The notes beneath the pieces are model-generated. The model was not told where the DNA came from. It worked only from the letters and a program-made list of their open reading frames with translations, and ran no database searches. Below are positions 1 to 11,679 of a stretch of 64,000 nt of DNA, piece after piece (the first letter of the stretch is position 1; the number at the start of each line of letters is the position of its first letter). This DNA comes from Artocarpus heterophyllus (lineage: Eukaryota > Streptophyta > Magnoliopsida > Rosales > Moraceae): contig CM046341.1 of the NCBI GenBank assembly GCA_025403435.1, positions 1,812,591 to 1,876,590 on the forward strand, given 5' to 3'. The translations under genes and the position numbers were made by a program.

Positions 1-1465
1 GCAGGAATAGTTACTGGATTAGTGACCAATAATGATGGTAGTTTCTTGTGCTTCTTCACCTGCATGGCAGCTTCGATCATGAGACGGTACCATTGTCGCC
101 CTCTCATGTCTGTTGATGGGACCCAATTGAAGAATAAGTATGGTGGTAAAATGTTGATTGCTAATACTCTTGATAGGAATAATCAAATATTTCCATTAGC
201 TTTTACGTTCATGGATTCCGAAAATTATAATTCTTGGAGTGGTTTTTGGTTAAGCTAGAGGAAGCAATCGGACATCGTGAAGATTTAGCAATTATTTCAT
301 ACTTGCACGATAGTATAGCGTATATTGTTGCGAAAATATTCCCTGATGCTCGACATGGCATACGTACGTACCACTTGTGTGCCAATTTAAAAACATATTT
401 TAGGGATACAAGGCTTGTTAGTGCTCTCGCCAATTGTGCCAGGGCTTATTGTATACCTGATTTTGAGAGATATATGCGTCAGTTGGATGCCATTAACCCA
501 TAAATACCTCAATATTTAGAAGACGTTGGGTATGCCAGATGGGCCGTGCTTATAGCGATCACAGCAACTATGCATTCATGACATCAAACATTTTGAAGTC
601 GATGAATAGTGTCTTAGAAAGGCAAGGGAATTTCCAGTTTCGAAGTTTGTTGATTGTTGGATCAGCTTGTTATTGAAGTACTTTCATACCAATCACAAGC
701 TCGTACAATAAGATACTTCTCAACTGTGTAAACGACTCACAGTCTATAGAGATACCTTTATTTAAAACAAAAAGCAAAAAACTTACCACTTATTCTAAGC
801 TGAAAAAAAAAAAAAAAGCTCATTAATTTATGATCATTTTATTACACATTGCTCATTAATATAATGACAATTATTTTAATATGTTTTAACATTCAACTTT
901 TTAATCCATTTGTTACTCTATTGGATTAACTTTTCAATTATATAATAATTATAAAAATGACTTTTTCTTAATAGAGTGACCAAATTAACGTTCAACGCTT
1001 CATTGTCACTGATGGTGACTTTCAGTTTATAGTTGACTTGGCATCAAGGAATTTGCACTTGCAAGGTGTGGCAAACAGATCTTTTCCCTTAGTCTCATTC
1101 TTGCATAGTTAGCACAAGATCTAACCTTTCACCATACAATTATGTGGGGAATTTTTATTTAATAACCCAACTTGTCGCAACATATGCAGGGAGGGTGGAG
1201 CCTCTCGGTAACAAACAAGACTGGGAGGTGCCTTCATCTGTTAACGAGATTAAAGTAATGCCGTCGGTTACAAGACGACCAATTGGGAGGCCAAAAAAAG
1301 GAACGTATTCCTTCAAAACGAGAATTCAAGAAGAAAAACGGGTGTGGTCGTTGTGGTCAGATTGGTCACAACAAAAAGTCATGTCACAGCAGAAATTTGA
1401 TCCCAGATAATGCAGTTCAAGCACCATATAAGAAGCAAAAGATGTCTACGATGGATGAACTTTGA
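1..1465 (+). pseudogene. MULE transposase (mudrA-type) remnant, 5' end outside the window
   Basis: Decayed transposase of a Mutator-like element. Around 100-240 the frame reads VDGTQLKNKYGG, then a D-R-N-N-Q-I-F-P-L-A-F stretch, typical of the MULE DDE domain near its first Asp. The frame breaks near 233 and resumes as EWFLVKLEEAIGHRE to about 503. Another shift near 560 gives YAFMTSNILKSMNSVLERQ, matching the region with the catalytic Glu. Further on, a C-terminal tail with RRPIGRPKKG (1276-1305) and a CCHC zinc knuckle, CGRCGQIGHNKKSC (about 1342-1383), ends just before the TGA near 1465. Where a SWIM CxC pair would be expected (about 1050), the Cys residues are missing. At least three frame changes and several stops mean it cannot make a working transposase. 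The convergent DUF1985 gene at 2700-4765 probably belongs to the same element. Confidence 0.85.
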
Positions 1466-2699
1466 GCTTTTTTTCTTTTTGTAATTACTTGTTTTCATTC
1501 TACATTCAAACATTTTTAATATGTTCTATGCACAATAAAATTCAGTGATGTTGTTTGAAAACTATCATTAAATGCTCAAATTGAGTTTTGAATTTGTTCT
1601 TTTTATCTCTTTTGTTTCTGCATGGCGTACTTATTAAACGTCCTTGATTTATGTCATAAAACTATGCAAGGCCCCCGCAATTTGCAATTCTTTTTATGAT
1701 ATATCATTATTTTAATGTAATCTCTCTCTTACTTTAATTTAAATTAAATTAACTCTGATAATTTGTGCATGGCTAGTACTTCTAGTATTACCTTAAATTA
1801 ATGATATGTCGTCTTTTAATAGCTTTTTCAAACACACAAAGGAGTTGCTTTTTGATAGTTTAATGATACATATTTACATTAATAAAAAGAAGCAAAAACC
1901 AAAACAGAAGTATAATTAATTTAATGGCATAACAAAGGAATGTTAGTAAATTAATGAGACATTATTGCGTTAAAAAATCATTAAAGTCAATAATTTCATT
2001 AAATTACAAAAAAAGAATAAAAACCAATAAATAAATATGGTTGTTTATATATATAGTTACCATGCAAAAGTCACCCAATGGTAGAATATTGCTAGAACAT
2101 GACGAAAAGATAAGCTGAAAAAGTTAACCATAAACGTCTAAAGGTGTTTGGCTTGGGCCTTGACCGCTTCTTCACCTTTTACTCTTATGACAGTATTTTT
2201 TAAAGAAAACGAAAAAACAAAAAATATATACCTTAATCACAGTCATGATAGTATTTTGGATAATAACAAAAAACTAATGCTGAAGATAAAGATAAATGAA
2301 GACTTTTAATAAGTTGCTTCAACTTTACTTCTTTTATGCGTTTTGACTCATAAGATCAAAATTTGACACTTCAGTGTTAGCTTGTTTCTCTTAGCTTCTT
2401 CTCTATTACCACATTTGCCTGTTATATAAACAGCTTTCCAATTTTCTACTCTTTTTAATCTCTCTCTTACTTTGTCGAACAAAATGCGGTGTTTTTAAAG
2501 AGATTGTTACATTTCTTTTATGTCATGCATCCTTTTTTTATGGCTGTAATTTAATATTATTAAATTATCATTAAAATAATGACTATGTAATTATGTAGTA
2601 TGAAATTTGATATCATTAAAATAATTACTACATCATTAAAGATATTTTAATTATTATTAAAGAGTTAGTTATTCAATCATAAATAGAAATTAAAAAACT
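1466..2699. repeat. AT-rich interior of the MULE, with CATTAA-type direct repeats
   Basis: No gene is visible. The stretch 1850-2035 is rich in ATTAATTTAATG and ACATTAATAAAA motifs and ends AAATTACAAAAAAAGAAT. A similar block in the same orientation lies at 5000-5240. The two probably come from one internal repeat family of the element. The rest is AT-rich sequence without recognisable signals. Confidence 0.45.
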
Positions 2700-4765
2700 G
2701 AGAAAAAAATTACCTCTTTGGAGTCTTGCTTTTGATTTTCATTACTAACTTTAAGAATTATAGTCCTTCCCATGTCAGTCGGATTATTTGAAGAATCCTG
2801 TGCATCGTTTTCAAGTAATACCATCAAATCTATTATTATAATGATTTCATATCATTAAATATAAAACAGAAACCAAAAAAAAAAACTTGAACATATACCG
2901 TATCATTCTTCTTTTTTGTCATATTTTCATGATCAACGCTACTGTCAGATTCATATTCTTGTACCTAAAAAAAATAAAAAACGCTTGCTGCTTAAGGAAT
3001 AATGAAACTCACACTTATTACTTTAATAAGAAATCCATAAAAAATAAAAAAGACAGAGAAAAAAAAAAGAGCAACTTAAGGAATAATGAAACTTGCACAT
3101 ATTATTTTAATGGCAAATCCATAAAAAAAAAGGAGCGAAAAAGACGCAAACTTAAACATATATATACCAGATCATCGATTCTCTTCTTCCTGTTCTCATG
3201 ATCGATGCTATTACCCTGTACAAATATGAAACCCAATCATGCATATCACTGAAGCAATAATGACACCATCACATCTATTGTATTAATGACATATTCATTG
3301 AAAACTGATAAAAAGCTAAAAACCTGGTTGTCATTATTTATTTTACAAAGTTGTTTAGATAACTCCATGAACATTTCTGTGTCCATTGTTGCTAGGATAT
3401 GGTCAAGACTTGAACAGAATGTGTGCCAGCCTCATGGTTTGCAGATGGTGTAGATGGTACAGGTGGTTTTATCACGATCGCACAGTGTATTTCCTTTACC
3501 ATGGTAAACAAATTATCTAATTTAACACTAATTGCATTTTGAGCCTTTTCAATCTTCATTATTCCATCATTTTGCTCTTGATTCAAAGTTGGTGTCTCTT
3601 CAATGATTAAGCCACCGTGATTCATGATCGTTTTATTCAAATTTCCTTTACTAACGGATAGATACTCATCAATAACACCATCAAAAATAGCCATATACGG
3701 TGCCCTGACTCAAAGCTTGATGCAACTAAAGTATTTACCGCAACTTAAATTTTAAACAAAAAATATTATAAACATAAAAGTCCAACAATGCTGAAACGAA
3801 AACCAAACTACTAAAGTTAACTTTCAAAATCATACTAAATCTAATAGGGTGTTTGGAAGGGTGGTGGGAACCACTTTTATTGTAGCATGTGAGAGTTTTA
3901 TACTGTGGCACTTTTTTTTTATTGTTACTGTAGCATGTGAGAGTTTTACGCTGTTCATAATTGACATTGTACTTAGTTCCCACCACTGCCAAACACCCTC
4001 TAAATAACATCTATAATGCTACTAAATACTTTTATCATCTAAAGAGCATTAATTTTTCTATTACCAAAAAAAAAAAAAGAAACTAAAAACAAGTACCTTG
4101 TCGCCTGAGAAGACATGCACATTTAATTCACAAGAATCTGGTTGGTTATCTGAACTCCATCATTGGATTCATGGGGGCATATTATTATTCCACTTATATG
4201 TAAAACCCATTTTTTGAAATGATGGAAACCAAGCTACAACTGCAAGTGGGAATCCACAAATTCCATAACTATTAACAGTATTCCAAGAGTTGGTTGCTTT
4301 CTTGATGCTCTCTATGGTCCTTGTGAATGCTCCGTTGCCCCATGGATGCTTGTCAAATAAGTCGTCTTTATCAAACATCTTCCAATGCTTATCAGGAACA
4401 ATTTGACTTTTTTGGTTTCCAAGGACTAGTGCGTGAAGGCAATACAAATTCCACAAATTAAAAATATCCTCATCACTGCCCTCAAGATTGCCATCCTTTA
4501 AAGAGCTAAATTTTTTTTGTTGGACAGTTGATCGTATTGGAAAATATTTTTCCTTCAATCTAGATTTTATCCCCATAGATGTATACGTTTTTGACGTATC
4601 ACAATTCAATCCGGTAATAAAAGCAAAATCTTTTATGCCAAATGTTCGATATTTACCATCAATGTCAAAACATAGCTCATCAGCTCTATTGTGAGCATAT
4701 TGCCTTAGGATAATAAGCTGATGAAGAATTTGTGAAGGAAATTTTGTAATCCTTATGTTCAACAA
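2700..4765 (-). pseudogene. DUF1985/Ulp1-type gene of a MULE, truncated
   Basis: Largest exon 4765 to 4169 (198 codons) reads ITKFPSQILHQLIILRQ, then FGIKDFAFITGLNCD, HPWGNGAFTRTIESIKKA and GICGFPLAVVAWFPSFQKMG. These are the hallmark blocks of plant DUF1985 proteins, which usually precede a C48 Ulp1-like protease in MULEs. A second open segment, 3694-3392, is acidic and coiled-coil-like. Smaller possible exons follow on the same strand near 3217-3170, 2960-2900 and 2815-2712, each ending at a GT donor. No His-Asp-Cys protease core is visible, so the gene appears truncated. A small inverted-repeat element sits in it at 3847-3999. It faces the mudrA remnant tail to tail, as in MULEs carrying an extra Ulp1 gene. 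DUF1985 is firm; the exon chain is inference. Confidence 0.7.
3847..3999. mobile_element. hAT-like MITE, about 153 bp
   Basis: Terminal inverted repeats GGGTGTTTGG and CCAAACACCC bound the element. The core has two copies of a GTAGCATGTGAGAGTTTTA-like motif. The flanks TCTAATA (left) and TCTAAATA (right) look like an 8-bp target duplication with a one-base change, as expected for hAT. A second copy lies at 37372-37560. Confidence 0.75.
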
Positions 4766-6130
4766 GTGATCAAAACACCCTCTTTTGAATGGTAATTTTT
4801 GTATGTCGTTAAGTTTAGACTTAAGTATTGCAATTACTTCTAGTTTTAAATACGTATTTATTTATTTCGACTTCTATTGTTCCCTCGGTAAAAGTAAATT
4901 ACGATTCTGAAATAAAATGTGAAATATAAAAATTACATAGCAATAAATTGTTAAATTAATCACACTGTAACACGTTAATGTCAATAAATTACTTGGATGA
5001 CAAGAAGCAGAAATTGAATAAAAGAATACCATTAATTTAATGATATATAATTACATTAATAAAACATTAAAGCACGTCAATAAATTTCTTTTACAATACA
5101 AGAAGCAAAAACCTCAAAAAATGGAATATCATTAATTTAATGAGATAATAAAAGAATGCCAGTAAATAAACGAGGCATAAGTACATTAAAAAAAACCATC
5201 GAAGTCAATAACTTAATAAACTACAAAAAAAAGGGTAAAAGATAGCATGTCATTACTTAACGAAATGTTAACTACATTACAAATCCAAAACATTGACACT
5301 ACTAATAAAAAACAAAAAAAAAGAACATGGGCAATCACTAAGTTAATGGTAAACGAAAATCCTAACCACCCAAAAAAATAATAATAACACTGTTAAAACA
5401 AACAAACAAAAAAAAGAATAACATAAACAATCATTAACTTATAATACTACCCACTCAATAAAGTTCAAAAACCTGTATACGTAGAATAAAGGACGTTATA
5501 ATATCAAAGACTGGGCAAACTACAAAGACAAGAATACTACATAAGCAAAAAAAAAAAAAAAAAAAGAACATAGAATCCTCAAACCGTTATAAAAAAATCG
5601 GACACAGTTGCAAATTTAATACCACTTGTGCATGAATTCTTGCTTAGGCATGAACACCCGTTGAGAATTTTGGACTGCTAATGTATGATTCAGTCTTCTT
5701 ATCTATACCATGCTTCCAGCAGGAAAGAAATACAAGTCTTAATTCTAATTTATTGGTAAAAAACCGTTGCTTTTAATTTAAGCAACACTTAGTACTTTAT
5801 GTTTTTTATGAGTCCTTGAAATTGGTATTCATCTTTTTGGGATGATAAACAATAACACTTGTGTTTATCCTAAATTTTAAAATCCTTATTTTAAATAATA
5901 ATTTAAATTTAAAAAACAAACACTTTAGGTATAAGGATTTTTTTAAAATTCAATAAAATCTTCAAAATTTTAAATATATATATTATTATTAATTTAAAAA
6001 ATTAAAACTAACAAGATTATTATTAAGGCTATTAATGTTGATATATATATATATATCTATATATAAAGACCTATAAATAATTTTTATATTTTAACTTTGC
6101 CAAAAAAAAAAAAAGGACATGCCACATTAA
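4766..6130. repeat. AT-rich distal part of the MULE
   Basis: No gene is visible. 5000-5250 repeats the CATTAA-rich block seen at 1850-2035. Several long A runs (near 5550 and 6100) and a TA run (6040-6065) are present. The right terminal repeat of the MULE should lie here or just beyond. Its partner is outside the window, so the end cannot be placed. Confidence 0.4.
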
Positions 6131-6149
6131 CCCCCGAAAAATCCCATCA

Positions 6150-7151
6150 GGCCCGGCCGGATCCGACAGCCAATAATCCTTCTCCTGATGCGCTGGATAA
6201 CCTAGTGTATCCTATTGGCGCACGATAGCCGACATCTTCTGTAAGTGGTTATCGTTCCCCATGGGATGCGCTTTACCCTCCCCCTCCTAAATTCCCCGCC
6301 ACTTTCATTCTCAATTCACACTTTTTTCTTCTTTTTCTTCCCCTTTAATCTTTTCAGTTCGCTCTTGACCGTTAAATAAATCACCCATTTCAGGTACACC
6401 TCTATATTCATTTTCTCTATAATATAATATACGTTTCAATATGGGAATTTATTTTTTGTTGATTTCAACGTGTGAATGATTATCTTATATTTTGCGTTTT
6501 TTGTCTTTATTTTGATTTGTTGGGGTTGTTGAAGATATAATGACATTTGATTTTAGAGGGGATTGTAAAGTACTTTTTAAGGGGTTTTGATCTGTTTTGA
6601 AGTGACCCATTTGAGCTTATTGGAGTTTGAATGGATCAAAATGTTTTGGAGATCAAAATTTTTCCTCCAATCTTTTTTTTTTTTTTTCTTCTATGATTGA
6701 ACATTGTTGGGGGTAGATAGTAAGGAGTAAGTGAATGCTGATAATGAGGAATAACAAGGAAAAAAAAATTGACCATTTTTTTTATGTGAAGGCATAAACA
6801 AGTGATCACCTAAAATAGATAAGTTTTTTTTTTTATAGATAATAAAAGGGTAGGGAAGTTGCAGAAGATTGATTATCACACATGTTGTGAAAGTTAAAAG
6901 ATGGGAGGGAAAAAAAGAAAAAAGAGAGAGAGAGAGGCCATTTTGATTTTTGTGAGCTTCTGAACTCTTAATTGGCATGAATATTTGGGGAAATTAATAT
7001 GTACGGTGGTTTGTTGAAAGTTGTTACAAGAGCATCATGTTTTTAAAATACTTGCTTTTTTTTTTTGTTTTATGGCATTATGTATCGATTTTCCTTCTAT
7101 GGATTTCGTTTTCAGGTTGCTTTTATACTTAGATTAGTCTTTGGAGGAAAT
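6150..7151 (+). promoter_or_regulatory. Promoter, 5'UTR exon and leader intron of the FRS11-like gene
   Basis: A CCAAT motif occurs at about 6171, and CT-rich leader sequence begins near 6300. No clear TATA box was seen. A donor CAG|GTACAC follows 6393 and an acceptor TTTTCAG ends at 7115, giving a 5'UTR intron of about 720 bp upstream of the ATG at 7152. A leader intron is common in this family. Exon limits are inferred from splice consensus only. Confidence 0.55.
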
Positions 7152-10100
7152 ATGTCTGAAGGAACAAGTCTAGTAATGGAATCTTCCGACAATGGCACTG
7201 ATTTATCCCAAGACGATGTTGGCACAACGGGGGAAACCCCTGAAGACTCGATTTTGTCGCGGCAGACGTCGGTGAACCTCGTTCCTTTTATTGGCCAGAG
7301 GTTTGTGTCTCAAGAAGCAGCATACGAATTCTATTGCAGCTTCGCGAAGCAATGTGGGTTTTCGATCAGACGCCACCGCACTCGGGGCAAGGATGGGGTT
7401 GGCCGGGGAATCACGAGAAGGGATTTCACTTGCCACCGTGCTGGATATCCTCAGATGAAGCCGTCCGAGGATGGGAAGATGCAGAGGAACCGAAAATCCT
7501 CGAGGTGTGGTTGTCAAGCTTATATGCGGATTGTTAAGCGAGCAGACTTTGATCACGTCCCCGAATGGCGTGTCACGGGCTTTAGCAACATCCATAACCA
7601 CGAATTGCTGAAATCGAATGAAGTATGTCTTCTCCCAGCCTATTGTGCCATATCTCCAGATGACAAGAGCCGGATTTGCATGTTTGCGAAAGCTGGTATG
7701 TCTGTGAGACAGATGATGAGATTGATGGAGCTAGAGAAAGGTGTTAAGCTTGGTTGCTTACCCTTTACTGAAATAGATGTGAGAAACCTATTGCAGTCTT
7801 TTAGAAATGTTGACAGAGACAATGATGCTATTGATCTTATTGCAATGTGCAAGAAGCTGAAAGATGAGAACCCCAACTTCAAATATGACTTCAAGATAGA
7901 TGGCAACAACAGGTTGGAGCACATTGCCTGGTCTTATGCTTCATCTGTTCAGTCGTATGAGACGTTTGGAGACGCCGTGGTTTTCGACACAACTCACCGG
8001 CTGGAGGCCTATGATATGTTGTTGGGAATATGGCTTGGAGTAGACAATCATGGAATGACTTGTTTCTTTGGTTGTGTGCTTCTGAGGGATGAGAATATGC
8101 AATCTTTTTCCTGGGCTTTGAAGGTAAGAAGCTTAAGGCATCTTAGTAGGGCAATGGGCCGTTAACTTTTCATGATCAATTAGATATGGAAATAATTCAT
8201 TTAAACGAATAAAAACAAGGAAAAAAAAGTTCATTTGGTCATTTTCTTTCTTTTCATGTTTTTCTGGTGTGCCTTGTAAGGTAATGCACAATTACACATA
8301 GAACTGTTACCCAGCATAAACTAAAATTACTTTTTCCCCAAAAACTTTTTGGCTTTTAGGGACTTACGCTGTAAACTTTTGATTTTGACAATTTAGTTCC
8401 CGAGCTAAATTGTTGCAATGTACCCCATCTTGTTAACTTTCCATAAAATTAAGGATTTGAATTTCGAAGATTTGCATCAAGATTTGAATTAGATTTAGAA
8501 ATTCTTGGTTGGACATGGAATTTTATTTTCACATGAGGTGCAAGTGAGCTTTCTGGCACCAATTTAATAGGAAGCTAAGAAAAATGAGACACCGCAATAA
8601 TTTAGAAAGTTCAGGGGCTTAATGGCCAAACTTAGAAATTTTAGGGGCAAGTCTCCAAAAGCCGAAAAGTTTTGGGGGGTAACAATACTAATACCCGTTA
8701 AAATTATGTGCCGCACCGACCTTTATAGTTATTGCATCACTGATCTAAATAGCATTTTGAAATTAAAATAATAGTTTTCTTTCTTGGTTTTTAGTTGTTA
8801 CTAACATCTGTGATGTTTTCAACAGAAGTTTTTGGTGTTCATGAAAGGAAAAGCTCCGCAGACAGTACTAACGGACCACAATACATGGCTGAAAGAGGCC
8901 ATTGTCAATGAAATGCCTCAAACAAAGCATGCATTTTGCATATGGCACATCATATCAAAGTTCTCAAACTGGTTTTCCATGCTGCTGGGATCGCGTTATG
9001 ACGAGTGGAAATCCGAGTTTCATCGGCTTTACAACCTAGAATTAGTCGAAGATTTTGAGGAAGGATGGAGAGACATGATCAACAAATATGGACTCCATAC
9101 GAATAGGCACATTATCAGCTTATATGCACTACGTACTTTTTGGGCTTTAGCCTTCTTGAGACACTTTTTCTTTGCAGGAATGATGCAAACATCTCAGGCA
9201 GAGTCCATCAACGCCTTTATCCAACGACTTTTGGCCGCTCAGTCGCAACTAGACCGTTTCGTAGATCATGTAAGTGGGTTAATTGCTTAACTATACCTCT
9301 TAGTTTATTGCTTCTCAATTTGTCCTCCTATTTTCAGAAACTACAAAGGTATTCTTTTACTTTAAAAAACTTATTTTGATTTCCTCCCTAGCATACTTTG
9401 TGAACAGACGAGATAATAATCTTCAATGTATGTGGGAGAATATTTACTGATAAAAAAAGAATGAAATATTCTAATTACATTAGCAAATTTCAAAATAAAA
9501 ATCTTGAGTTTTATGTTTTTTAAAATGCTAACATATTTTTTACAACTTTTTTCTCAAGATTTGTTTTTCCTGCTTTTGTTTTGTTCACAAGTGTGCGAGT
9601 GATAAAATAAAAATAAATTTTAAAAACGCATAAGATACCTCTGTAATTTTTTAAAACAGAGGGATAAATTAAGAAGTAATTCAATTTGTGAGGTATAGTA
9701 GGTATGATTATATAATTAACCTTTAGTAAGTTCATCTTTCATTTCCATATTCCTACCACTTTTAACATCCTTTTTTAACAGTTAGCTGACGTTGTTGAGT
9801 TTAAAGACCGGGCAGGAGCAAAGCAAAAATTGCAACAGAAGCTGCAGAAAGTCTGCCTCAAAACAGGCTCACCGATCGAATCACACGCTGCGTCTGTTCT
9901 CACTCCTCACGCCTTCGGCAAGCTCCAAGAGGAGCTCGTGCTCGCGCCACAGTACGCTTCAGTTTTGGTAGACGAGGGCTGTTTCCAAGTCAGACACCAC
10001 ACACAAATGAATGGTGGCTGCAAAGTGATCTGGCTTCCTTGTCAAGAGCACATAAGTTGCAGTTGCCACCAGTTTGAGTTCTCAGGCATTCTTTGTAGGC

Positions 10101-10645
10101 ACGTTCTCCGTGTCCTCTCGACCAATAACTGTTTCCACATCCCCGACCAATACCTACCAACCCGTTGGCGCGATGGCAGCTCATCAACTTCCTTCTATGC
10201 CTTTCAGAATCCGGCCATAAGAGACCACTCCGGAAAGGTTCAGTTTCTAGAGTCCATGGCTTCCACTCTCGTCACAGAATCAATTGAGACGGAGGAACGC
10301 CTGGACGTGGCTTGTGAGCAAATCTCCATGGTTTTATCGAGGATCAAAGACCTTCCTCGTGCAATGCACAGCACGAATGACTCCTACAGTTGCCCACCGG
10401 ACTCATTGATTCTTCAGGAAGTGGAAGACACAGATGGAATTGTTCGGTTCGCAATTGGGAATCCTCACGAGTCTATTTCCTCAGGCAAGCTCAAGGAAAG
10501 AAGAGCAAGAGATGGGGTTGATATTGGTAGGAAGAGAAGGCATTTTTCAGGGCCTTGTTGTGGACAGTTTGGACATCATGATGCATCTGAGTGTCATCTA
10601 ATGGGAGGTGATCATTTGAATGGAGACGCACTTGGCTACTTGTAG
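7152..10645 (+). CDS. FRS11: FAR1-related sequence 11-like protein
   Basis: Plant transcription-factor-like protein derived from a MULE transposase. Coding exons are 7152-8123, 8826-9269 and 9782-10645. All junctions are GT-AG and in phase, giving 759 residues. The start MSEGTSLVMESS matches my recollection of the FRS11 N-terminus. Residues 57-153 form the FAR1 DNA-binding zinc finger (Cys94, Cys119/121, His148/150). The MULE transposase domain follows, with Asp279 in VVFDTTH, Asp341 in VLTDHN and Glu450 in SQAESINAF, so the three acidic positions are kept. A SWIM finger CSCH...CRH lies at 565-579, and a short Cys-His motif (PCCGQFGHHDASEC) near the C-terminus. No frame damage is present, unlike the transposon at 1-1465. 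Family members act in the nucleus, in light and developmental signalling. Both coding introns carry a foldback element. FRS11 rather than a close paralogue is inferred from the N-terminus. Confidence 0.93.
8325..8692. mobile_element. Foldback (MULE-like) element in FRS11 intron
   Basis: Left arm ATTACTTTTTCCCCAAAAAC followed by TTTTTGGCTTTTAGGGACTT matches the reverse complement of the right arm (GTTACCCCCCAAAAC, then TTTTCGGCTTTTGGAGACTT). The arms are long and imperfect around a short AT-rich centre. No coding capacity. Target duplication not resolved. Confidence 0.65.
9281..9715. mobile_element. Foldback element in the second FRS11 coding intron
   Basis: Left arm CTATACCTCTTAGTTTATTG ... 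TTTGTCCTCCTATTTTCAG ... AAAGGTATTCTTTTA pairs with the reverse complement of the right arm (CTACTATACCTCACAAATTG ... TTTATCCCTCTGTTTTA ... AGAGGTATCTTA). It fills most of the 9270-9781 intron. The splice sites lie outside the arms, so splicing should be unaffected. Confidence 0.6.
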
Positions 10646-11406
10646 GATATAGCACTGAAAATGAAAGTAGGTGTATACACTAACAGTGGATTTTTGTGTC
10701 AACCTTAAGTGGTTGATCTTTTGTCCTTACAAAGTCAAAAATTATTATTATTATTACTATTATTATTATTATTACTCTTCCAAAGAATGAGGATTTGAGC
10801 TAAATTCTAGGCTTGTATCCTTTGAGCCATTTGGAAATGTGGAGATGAGCTCTTTTTGAGAATACAGGAGAAAATTATCCTTTTTTCTGTTGATAACATG
10901 ATCAGTTTCATGACAGTTCAAATTTCCGGAGTATCTTTCAAATTAAAAGATTATTTTTAGACTAGTTAAATTAGGGGAGAAGTTAGCGTTGTGAAATATT
11001 ATGGAACAAACATATATTGGTACCATAATCATCAAAATAATTTGTTTATATTTTGCTAATTTGCTTTTTTTTATTGCTTTATATTTTGCTTCAGCTAATG
11101 TTTTAAAATCATACACCATGACACTTTTCCATACACTCTCTATCTACAAGCCCCAAGGTTCAAGCACCTTTCAAAATACATTCTCAACAATTTGATGCAG
11201 AAGTGCCAGCTTGGGAAAGAATATAGTTCTGCCCCTTGTTCTCATTTGTTGATATATCATCTGCTTGAAACCTTAGTTGTTCCGTATACCTGCTCTAGAC
11301 ACATTTCACATCATCATTACTCTTCAGTCATGTTCTTTCTTTTACTATATATATATATAAATTCAATTTGGCATCACAAAAGACCATGACTTATGCCTTC
11401 CATACC
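10646..11406. other. FRS11 3' flank
   Basis: Holds the presumed 3'UTR with an ATT microsatellite at 10741-10781. The rest is AT-rich with no gene seen. No clear poly(A) signal could be chosen among many AATAAA-like strings. Confidence 0.5.
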
Positions 11407-11676
11407 TTAGTCTGCTGCATCTTCAGCCAGGGAAACCTTGCTAAGCCTGCTCGGTAATGACCTGGCGGTGTTGCTTGAAATCCTTCTATCTCCGCTGGCC
11501 TGGCGATGGCGCGAGCCAAAAAGCGCTCTCTTTGCGAGCGCTTTCTCAAAATTTGAACTAGCTGTGCCTTTGGTGTTTGGATTTTTCTCTTGCAGATTCA
11601 CTTGGTTGCTACTGGAGGAGGCCTCGATGTTCCCAGCATTGGCCTTAGCAGAAGCCATAATTTTTTGCCCCTTCAA
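11407..11676 (-). CDS. Small Ser/Lys-rich hypothetical protein
   Basis: Open frame of 89 codons on -. The first Met is at 11676 and a second at 11658 (MASAKANAGN) is an equally good start. The protein is rich in Ser, Ala, Lys and Arg with no membrane segment. It has a basic patch ALAKRALFGSRHRQASGDRR and ends SKVSLAEDAAD. The region is more GC-rich than its AT-rich surroundings, which favours real coding sequence. I do not recognise the family. It could be an uncharacterised plant small protein, the last exon of a longer gene or a chance frame. Confidence 0.4.
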   Translation of the reverse strand: MKGQKIMASAKANAGNIEASSSSNQVNLQEKNPNTKGTASSNFEKALAKRALFGSRHRQASGDRRISSNTARSLPSRLSKVSLAEDAAD

Positions 11677-11679
11677 AAG

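Noticed and set aside
7203..7601. 132-codon minus frame over FRS11 exon 1
   Set aside because: Antisense shadow of the FAR1 domain exon.
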